Below, in pieces: positions 58,213 through 64,000 of a stretch of DNA of 64,000 bases. Each line of letters opens with the position of its first letter. Within the stretch, counting starts at the first letter, position 1. The stretch comes from Halobacillus hunanensis (GTDB lineage: Bacteria > Bacillota > Bacilli > Bacillales > Halobacillaceae), in NCBI RefSeq assembly GCF_900166655.1, contig NZ_FVZB01000005.1, positions 811,001-875,000 of the forward strand, in the 5' to 3' direction. Under the pieces are notes generated by a model. The model worked only from the letters and a program-made list of their open reading frames with translations, did no database searches and was not told where the DNA came from. The position numbers and the translations under genes are program-made.

Positions 58213-59142
58213 ATTACGAAAAAAATTCTTTTATTTTGTGACCCTGGAATTGATGATTCCTTGGCAATTATGTACACCATGCTAGACCCAGAACTCGATC
58301 TGGTCGGAATTGTCACCAGTTATGGGAATGTTACACAAGACCAGGCAACAGCCAATGCTGCTTATTTGGTGCAATTAGCGGGTAGAAACGATATTCCCAT
58401 TATTCCTGGTGCTTCCAATCCAGTACAGGAGGATGAAGTGACGTTTTACCCGGGAATTCACGGTGAGGAAGGAATTGGTCCGATTCAGCCTCCTAGTAAT
58501 ATGCAATATCAGATTTATCCTTTTGACACCATTCGTCTCATTATAGAAAGATATAGAAATGAGATTATCATTGTAGATACAGGACGTTCGACTACTCTGG
58601 CAACTGCATTTATTCTATTTCCGGACCAAATAAAAATGGTGCATTCCTTCTATGTAATGGGCGGGGCATTCTTTGTCCCAGGGAACGTAACACCATTGGC
58701 GGAAGCTAACTTCTTTGGAGATCCTACATCTTCTAATTATGTTGTTAAAAATGCCCATAACCTGACGGTAACTCCATTAAATGTAACTCAATTTGCCATT
58801 ATCACTCCAGATATCGTTGAAGATATTTCTCAAAACAAGAAAAACGTCTATGCCTCTATCATGGCGCCTGTCTTTGAATTTTACTACGATTTTTATAAAG
58901 AAACCGTACCAGGTATTTTAGGTGCGCCCATTCACGATCTTCTTACTATTATTCTTATTAAAAATCCTGCTATTGTTGATTACATATACTATAATGCAAA
59001 TGTGGTTGAAGGCATAGAAGCAAGAGGCATGTCCTATATTGACCTTCGTCCGACTAGTAAGACTGGGGAAACGAGCATTGCTATCCATCTTCATTACGAA
59101 GCTTTTATAGAAGAATTTAGTAAGGTGATGCTGCCAGAATAA
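58213..59142 (+). CDS. Nucleoside hydrolase with AUU start
   Basis: A 309-aa IunH-type N-ribohydrolase, splitting nucleosides to base and ribose. The Ca2+ site DPGIDD (residues 10-15) needs the frame to open upstream of the first standard start (TTG 58261). The only plausible initiator behind AGAAAGGGGGGG is ATT at 58213, giving MTKKILLFCDPGIDDSLAIM. The first family aspartate (of DxDPG) is Phe here. Later motifs are present: IVDTGRSTTLATAF, FYVMGGAFFVPGNVTP, AEANFFGDP and APIHDLLTI. It follows the collagen-like gene by 115 bp. IunH is an exosporium protein in the B. cereus group. Confidence 0.82.
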   Translation: MTKKILLFCDPGIDDSLAIMYTMLDPELDLVGIVTSYGNVTQDQATANAAYLVQLAGRNDIPIIPGASNPVQEDEVTFYPGIHGEEGIGPIQPPSNMQYQIYPFDTIRLIIERYRNEIIIVDTGRSTTLATAFILFPDQIKMVHSFYVMGGAFFVPGNVTPLAEANFFGDPTSSNYVVKNAHNLTVTPLNVTQFAIITPDIVEDISQNKKNVYASIMAPVFEFYYDFYKETVPGILGAPIHDLLTIILIKNPAIVDYIYYNANVVEGIEARGMSYIDLRPTSKTGETSIAIHLHYEAFIEEFSKVMLPE

Positions 59143-59167
59143 TTGAGAACTTAATGAGTGATCTCAA
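59143..59167. terminator. Weak hairpin between converging genes
   Basis: TTGAGA / TCTCAA (59143-59148 / 59162-59167) between the nucleoside hydrolase and LysR genes; short stem, no long T-run. Confidence 0.35.
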
Positions 59168-59169
59168 CT

Positions 59170-60051
59170 TTACGTAACAAACCCCTCCGCCATCGAGATA
59201 AATTCCCGGACACTGTATGGCAAGTACTTGTTTTTTTTCCACACCATTCCTAACTCAAGGTTGATATTAGAATTTGTTAAGGTGATCGCCTTAATTTCGG
59301 GATTATTAATTTTTTCGCAAATTTTACTGGGCAATAAGGCAATCCCGAGCTTAGCTTCAACCATTTCGATCATAAAATCTTTTTGCGAACTATGGCAGAC
59401 AACTTTTGGTTCAAACCCGTTCAAAGCACATTCTTCCATAATTCGGTCATGAAGGGTAAAGTCTTCACGATACAAAATAAAGGGTTGATTTTGCAATGCT
59501 GACAGATCGATGGATTGATACTCAGCTAATGGGTGAGAGCTATGTACGATCAGCATTAACGGGTCCTTGATCACTCTGACGATTTCAAAGTTTTCCTTTT
59601 TAATAGGGGTGTTGCAGATTAAGCCAATATCGAGTGATCCCTCATCAACTCCACGCTTAATTTCCTTCGATCCTACTTCTGTTAAACTAATTTCGATTAA
59701 AGGATAGATTTCTTTATAATGAGTGATTAGTTTTGAGAAAAAAGCTGCTCCAATAATGGGAGGAATGCCGATTCGTATTTCTCCTTTTTTTAATTCCATA
59801 ATATCTGTCAGTTCTGATGTTAAGTTTGAGAAGGCCTCCAGAACATCCTTAGCATTCGATAATACAGCTTTGCCGGCATCCGTTAATTCGAGGTTCTTGG
59901 ATCGATAGAATAAGGGGACCTCTAATTCGTCTTCCAAATTTTTTACGACTTTACTGATGGAAGGTTGAGAGACATGCAACGAAGCGGCGGCTTTTGTAAA
60001 ACTTAAATGCTTGGCAACTTCTGAGAAATATTCCAAATGTCGAATATCCAT
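59170..60051 (-). CDS. LysR-family regulator
   Basis: A 293-aa regulator with an N-terminal winged helix (FTKAAASLHVSQPSISKVVK, 18-37) and a periplasmic-binding-like effector domain from about 90 (GEIRIGIPPIIGAAFFSKLI). It is divergent from the malate synthase gene, sharing a 236-bp promoter region with a T-N11-A palindrome. By the usual LysR layout it probably controls glcB and the glycolate genes in response to a two-carbon acid; the effector is inferred. Confidence 0.87.
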   Translation of the reverse strand: MDIRHLEYFSEVAKHLSFTKAAASLHVSQPSISKVVKNLEDELEVPLFYRSKNLELTDAGKAVLSNAKDVLEAFSNLTSELTDIMELKKGEIRIGIPPIIGAAFFSKLITHYKEIYPLIEISLTEVGSKEIKRGVDEGSLDIGLICNTPIKKENFEIVRVIKDPLMLIVHSSHPLAEYQSIDLSALQNQPFILYREDFTLHDRIMEECALNGFEPKVVCHSSQKDFMIEMVEAKLGIALLPSKICEKINNPEIKAITLTNSNINLELGMVWKKNKYLPYSVREFISMAEGFVT

Positions 60052-60112
60052 TGAATTCCTCCGTTTTTCAAGAAAAATCTATTATAACAAAAGTGAATAC
60101 ATCACATTCTAT

Positions 60113-60127
60113 ATAAGTATTTCTTAT
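60113..60127. promoter_or_regulatory. LysR-type T-N11-A site
   Basis: ATAAGTATTTCTTAT, a 15-bp palindrome of the T-N11-A kind in the lysR/glcB divergent promoter region. Confidence 0.5.
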
Positions 60128-60181
60128 GTCTGAATATTTATTATATTATAAAAGATGAGGCACGGGAAGGTGTAGATGAAT

Positions 60182-60211
60182 GGAAAGCCGAATATAGTGG
60201 AAAGGCTTTCC
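60182..60211 (+). promoter_or_regulatory. Hairpin in the glcB leader
   Basis: Perfect 8-bp stem GGAAAGCC / GGCTTTCC (60182-60189 / 60204-60211), 75 bp before glcB; no T-run. Confidence 0.35.
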
Positions 60212-60286
60212 GAGAAACATTTGTGTAAAACCCATCGAGAATGCATTCCGCCAGTCAATCTATTCATTTTAAGGAGGAAATGATTT

Positions 60287-62467
60287 ATGAAAGAATACGT
60301 GCAGATCGATAATCTTCAAGTATCTCCTGTTTTATATGAATTTATTAATTCAGAGGCCATCCCTGGAAGCGGACTGACAGGGGAGGAGTTTTGGCATGGT
60401 CTAGCTTCTATCATCCATGACCTATCTCCCAAGAATAAGCGCTTATTAGCTAAAAGGGATGATTTGCAACAACAAATAAATGAGTGGCATAAACAACATA
60501 AGCACGATTTTGATAAAGAGAGTTACAAATCGTTTTTGAAAGAAATTCAATATCTGGAACCTTCAGTGGAGGATGTACAGATCACTACCGAAAATGTTGA
60601 CGAGGAAATTGCTCATCAGGCAGGCCCTCAGCTTGTCGTACCTGTGAATAATGCTCGTTATGCGATCAATGCAGTAAATGCGCGATGGGGAAGCTTGTAT
60701 GATGCTCTTTACGGAACTGATGTCATTAGTGAAGAGGATGGGGCGGAAATCGGCAGATCATACAACCCGCTCCGCGGTGAGAAGGTCATTGCCTATGCTA
60801 AAGAGTTTTTAGATCGAGTTGTACCTTTAGAGCAAGCGTCCCATAAAGATGTAGAAGTTTACTTCGTCAATAATGGCGTATTGGCTGCTACATTAAGCAG
60901 TGGTAAAACAGTTGGTTTAAAAGTGCACGATCAGTTGACAGGGTATACGGGGCAGCCGCAGGAGCCTGATGCACTTTTAATTAAAAACAATGGCATTCAT
61001 TTTGAAATTCAAATTGACCGAGACGATTCAATTGGAAAAACGGATCAGGCTGGTGTAAAAGATGTACTTGTAGAATCTGCCTTAACAAGCATTATCGACT
61101 GTGAAGATTCGGTAGCTGCTGTAGATGCTGAGGATAAGGTGCTCGTATATAGCAATTTATTAGGTTTATACAAAGGGGACTTATCGGCAACGTTTACGAA
61201 AGGAGACCGAACCATTACGAGAACCTTGAACCCTGACCGTACGTATTCTTCACCAGAAGGGAAGGAATTCTCGTTACCGGGACGGTCGCTCATGTTTGTG
61301 CGTAATGTTGGCCACTTAATGTCAAGCGATGCTGTACTTGATCAGGATGGTAACGAAGTGCCTGAGGGGATATTGGACACCGTGATCACGGGTCTGTTAG
61401 GTAAACATGATGTGTTGAGAAATGGAAGATATCAAAACTCTACTCAAGGTTCCATTTATATTGTGAAGCCAAAAATGCATGGTTCTGAAGAAGTAGCATT
61501 TTCGAATGAACTGTTTGATCGTACGGAAGACTTGGTTGGATTAGACAGAAATACGTTAAAAATCGGCGTAATGGATGAGGAGCGTCGTACTACGTTAAAC
61601 TTAAAAGCAGCTATCCGTGAAGTAAAAGAGCGAATCGTATTCATTAATACAGGGTTCCTCGATCGAACAGGTGATGAGATTCATACTTCCATGGAAGCGC
61701 ATGGTCCGATGATCCGTAAGAATGACATGAAATCTTCGAAATGGCTTCAAGGCTATGAGAAATCGAATGTTAAAGCAGGACTGGAAACTGGATTACAGGG
61801 CAGGGCGCAAATCGGTAAAGGGATGTGGGCCATGCCAAATATGATGAAAGCCATGATGGAACAAAAAGGCGGGCATCTTGAGGCTGGGGCTAATACGGCG
61901 TGGGTGCCATCGCCAACCGCGGCTACTTTGCACGCCTTGCATTATCATCAGGTAGATGTACGCGACGTACAAAATAATTTATCACAATCGCTTACGGACC
62001 AACAGGATGATATTTTAGAAATTCCACTTACGGCAGATCAGCAGTGGACACAAGAGGAAGTGCAAGAGGAACTGGATAATAATGCTCAAGGGATATTGGG
62101 CTACGTTGTGCGCTGGGTGGAGCAGGGAGTCGGCTGCTCAACGGTCCCTGATATTAATAATGTTGGGTTGATGGAAGACCGAGCGACTTTAAGGATCTCC
62201 AGTCAGCATATTGCAAATTGGCTTCACCATGGAGTGTGTACGGAGGAACAGGTTTTGGAAACATTAAAACGAATGGCTAAAGTAGTGGATCAGCAAAATG
62301 CTTCTGATTCAGCGTATCGAAATATGGCTCCGAACTACGACGATTCTGTAGCTTTTCAAGCTGCTTGCGACTTAGTATTTAAAGGTTTGGAGCAACCTAG
62401 CGGGTATACCGAGCCGATTCTTCACCGTCGTCGGATTGAAGCGAAAAGTCGGGTTCACGCTAAATAA
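60287..62467 (+). CDS. glcB: Malate synthase G
   Basis: A 726-aa cytoplasmic enzyme condensing glyoxylate with acetyl-CoA to malate. It is full length for the G isoform. Family blocks include [20 protein letters not shown] (near 128), [40 protein letters not shown] (catalytic core near 463) and [20 protein letters not shown]. The start follows AAGGAGGAAATG. With the adjacent glycolate-oxidase subunit it links glycolate oxidation to central metabolism. No isocitrate lyase is in the window. Confidence 0.95.
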   Translation: MKEYVQIDNLQVSPVLYEFINSEAIPGSGLTGEEFWHGLASIIHDLSPKNKRLLAKRDDLQQQINEWHKQHKHDFDKESYKSFLKEIQYLEPSVEDVQITTENVDEEIAHQAGPQLVVPVNNARYAINAVNARWGSLYDALYGTDVISEEDGAEIGRSYNPLRGEKVIAYAKEFLDRVVPLEQASHKDVEVYFVNNGVLAATLSSGKTVGLKVHDQLTGYTGQPQEPDALLIKNNGIHFEIQIDRDDSIGKTDQAGVKDVLVESALTSIIDCEDSVAAVDAEDKVLVYSNLLGLYKGDLSATFTKGDRTITRTLNPDRTYSSPEGKEFSLPGRSLMFVRNVGHLMSSDAVLDQDGNEVPEGILDTVITGLLGKHDVLRNGRYQNSTQGSIYIVKPKMHGSEEVAFSNELFDRTEDLVGLDRNTLKIGVMDEERRTTLNLKAAIREVKERIVFINTGFLDRTGDEIHTSMEAHGPMIRKNDMKSSKWLQGYEKSNVKAGLETGLQGRAQIGKGMWAMPNMMKAMMEQKGGHLEAGANTAWVPSPTAATLHALHYHQVDVRDVQNNLSQSLTDQQDDILEIPLTADQQWTQEEVQEELDNNAQGILGYVVRWVEQGVGCSTVPDINNVGLMEDRATLRISSQHIANWLHHGVCTEEQVLETLKRMAKVVDQQNASDSAYRNMAPNYDDSVAFQAACDLVFKGLEQPSGYTEPILHRRRIEAKSRVHAK

Positions 62468-62636
62468 TGTGAGGAAGGACCATTGAACTCGTGTATGGGT
62501 TTATGGTCCTCTTACCTCCATCATAAAAAAACCTTACATATATTTTTTTAACTATACTTTTCTGAATATTTAAATAAATAGTCGAAATATGTAGGGGATG
62601 TCATCACTCATCAAGCTCTCACAGGAGGCGGATGGT

Positions 62637-63929
62637 ATGGAACTAAAAGAGTTAATGAATGAAATAAGGGTTCCGAATAAAGCGTTTGGTCATAACGGAG
62701 TGACTGTGCTCACCCCAACATCTGAAAGTGAACTATCAATGGTACTTAGGTCTGCTCAAGAAGAAGGGAAGAAGATATCCGTTATGGGCAGGGGAACGAA
62801 ACAAGGTTATGGAGGAGGAATGGAGGAGTACGATTATTTGTTATCTTTAGCTAAGTATAAAGGGATTGTCGAACATACGGTCGGAGATATGACGGTGACC
62901 TTAAAACCTGGTACGACGATAGCTGAATTGCAGAATTATTTAAAGGAGCATAACCAGATGGCGGCCATAGATCCAGCTTGGCCAGATGATTCGACAATCG
63001 GCGGTGTTATTGCAGCAAACGAAAGTGGACCTAAACGTTTAATGTATGGATCGGCACGCGATCTTGTGATTGGGTTACGAGTTGTATATCCAGACGGAAG
63101 TGTGATTCGTACAGGAGGTAAAGTTGTAAAAAATGTCGCCGGTTATGACATGAACAAGTTGTTTATAGGTTCGATGGGCACACTTGGCGTGATTTCTGAA
63201 ATCACATTAAAATTGCGCCCTGTCCCTAAATACGAGAGCTTAATAATCCTCTCCGCGACTGAGGACCTACTTGGGAAATTGCGGGCATTTGCGGTTCAGC
63301 TGCAGGACTCGATGCTGGAGCCGGCTTCATTGGAATTACTGAATCCAACTCTATCCTATAAACTCCTTAATAAACATGCTTATAGCTTATTAATCTCGTT
63401 TGAAGATGTCGAGAATTCGGTTCAATATCAGGAAAACTGGGTGGAGGAACACAAACCTGACAGTACTGAAATAACGCAATTATCCTTACAGGAAGCCAAA
63501 GGTTTTTGGGCTCAATTTGCTGCGAATGCTCCGAACAGCTTACAGGAAATGTGTGACGACGCTGAGATAGAAGGTGTTTTGAAACTAGGAAGTAAAAACT
63601 TGGATGTTTTTGAGCTCATTGAAGAAAGTCGACGTATCCAGGAGAAATATGATATGAAGGTGGAAGCCCACGGTGGAGCAGGACATGGGGTAAGTCATAT
63701 CATTTTGAAGGGATCAGAAACTAGCATGAAGCAGGCAATTCCTCATATCAGAAATTTTGCGGAACAGAAAAGCGGCCACGCAGCTATTAAACATTTGCCA
63801 TTTAACCTCCGTTCAGAAGTAAACGTCTGGGGAGAACCTCCTTCCTACTTTTTCTTATTTAAAGGCATTAAGGCAAAAGTAGACCCCCATAACACGTTAA
63901 ATTATAAGAGGTTCATAGGAGGGATATAG
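62637..63929 (+). CDS. glcE: Glycolate oxidase FAD subunit (GlcE-like)
   Basis: A 430-aa FAD-binding oxidase (type 4). ATG 62637 is chosen because AGGAGG lies 8 nt upstream. The PCMH-type FAD domain holds VMGRGTKQGYGG (near 54) and DPAWPDDSTIGGVIAANESG (near 113-132), followed by GGKVVKNVAGYDMNKLFIGS. The C-terminal substrate domain is shorter than in GlcD. Glycolate oxidase needs GlcD/E and an iron-sulfur GlcF; the next gene begins 1 bp after the stop. Lactate or another 2-hydroxyacid is an alternative substrate. Confidence 0.85.
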   Translation: MELKELMNEIRVPNKAFGHNGVTVLTPTSESELSMVLRSAQEEGKKISVMGRGTKQGYGGGMEEYDYLLSLAKYKGIVEHTVGDMTVTLKPGTTIAELQNYLKEHNQMAAIDPAWPDDSTIGGVIAANESGPKRLMYGSARDLVIGLRVVYPDGSVIRTGGKVVKNVAGYDMNKLFIGSMGTLGVISEITLKLRPVPKYESLIILSATEDLLGKLRAFAVQLQDSMLEPASLELLNPTLSYKLLNKHAYSLLISFEDVENSVQYQENWVEEHKPDSTEITQLSLQEAKGFWAQFAANAPNSLQEMCDDAEIEGVLKLGSKNLDVFELIEESRRIQEKYDMKVEAHGGAGHGVSHIILKGSETSMKQAIPHIRNFAEQKSGHAAIKHLPFNLRSEVNVWGEPPSYFFLFKGIKAKVDPHNTLNYKRFIGGI

Positions 63930-63930
63930 G

Positions 63931-64000
63931 ATGCTGGTAGAGAAGGTGAAAAATAATAAACCGGTTTGTTCGACTGCTAGCTTAAGCAATTATTTCCCAG
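63931..64000 (+). CDS. Next gene of the glycolate operon, 5' end only
   Basis: ATG 63931 with GGAGGGATATAGG upstream and 1 bp after glcE. Only 23 codons are visible (MLVEKVKNNKPVCSTASLSN...). The position suggests the iron-sulfur subunit GlcF, but the visible residues show no ferredoxin motif yet, so identity is open. Confidence 0.5.
   Translation, partial: MLVEKVKNNKPVCSTASLSNYFP

Noticed and set aside
1-64000. CRISPR arrays, prophage, T-box leaders or classical metabolite riboswitches
   Set aside because: I looked for regular spacer-repeat arrays, phage structural genes and T-box or riboswitch cores and saw none.

Overview
The window reads as the chromosome of a low-GC, endospore-forming, halotolerant Bacillaceae (Halobacillus or a close relative is my best guess, not proven). 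Supporting signs are AGGAGG-type ribosome binding sites, frequent TTG/GTG starts, sigma-B-type and PerR/Zur-type control sites, bacillithiol synthesis (BshB2), a spore cortex deacetylase (PdaA), a collagen-like exosporium-type protein, a BCCT osmolyte carrier and an IS1182-family element. Gene density is about 85-90 percent, and most genes belong to recognisable core Bacillaceae families.

Layout. 1-5.6 kb handles metals and amino acids: the 5' part of a PfeT-like P-type ATPase behind PerR and Fur boxes, an amino-acid importer (binding protein plus permease, no ATPase), and a zinc regulon (znuC-znuB-zur, then znuA) with Zur-like boxes. 5.6-13.5 kb resembles the B. subtilis yfk/yfj region: YfkF-type MFS, OsmC, YczE, YfkD, YfkC (MscS), SE1561-type small protein, YuiF-type carrier, PdaA and the YfjP glycosylase. 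13.6-21.9 kb has an orphan PAS sensor kinase, a YitT protein, an acyl-CoA synthetase, small membrane proteins and a BCCT carrier with a sigma-B-type promoter. 22-27.8 kb is the mannitol PTS locus mtlA-mtlR-mtlF-mtlD. 27.8-37.5 kb has PilZ, PepF, a pterin dehydratase, an RluA enzyme, TypA, a YtkA-like lipoprotein, BshB2, NadE and a cysteine hydrolase.

37.5-39.9 kb holds the most interesting locus. A strong promoter and a six-codon leader peptide are followed by mutually exclusive hairpins and an intrinsic terminator. Behind them is a MutS2 paralogue that keeps its ATPase and KOW domains but lacks the Smr nuclease domain. It looks like a translation-sensing attenuator controlling a ribosome-directed factor.

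40-46.5 kb has a tetR-SMR-SMR efflux operon, a DUF3006 protein with a sigma-B-type promoter, an old-yellow-enzyme reductase, and a yxlEFG-like ABC operon whose permease is frameshifted by a 25-bp tandem duplication. 46.5-53.4 kb is a complete trpEDCFBA operon with trpG/pabA at its end, preceded by an 11-triplet TRAP-binding leader. 53.7-57.1 kb has a sodium:solute symporter and a tRNA-Ala(GGC) whose terminator palindrome is split by an IS1182-family element with a 20-bp target duplication. 57.4-59.1 kb pairs a collagen-like protein with a nucleoside hydrolase that appears to start at AUU. 59.2-64 kb is the glyoxylate/glycolate block: LysR regulator, malate synthase G, a GlcE-like flavoprotein and the start of the next gene.
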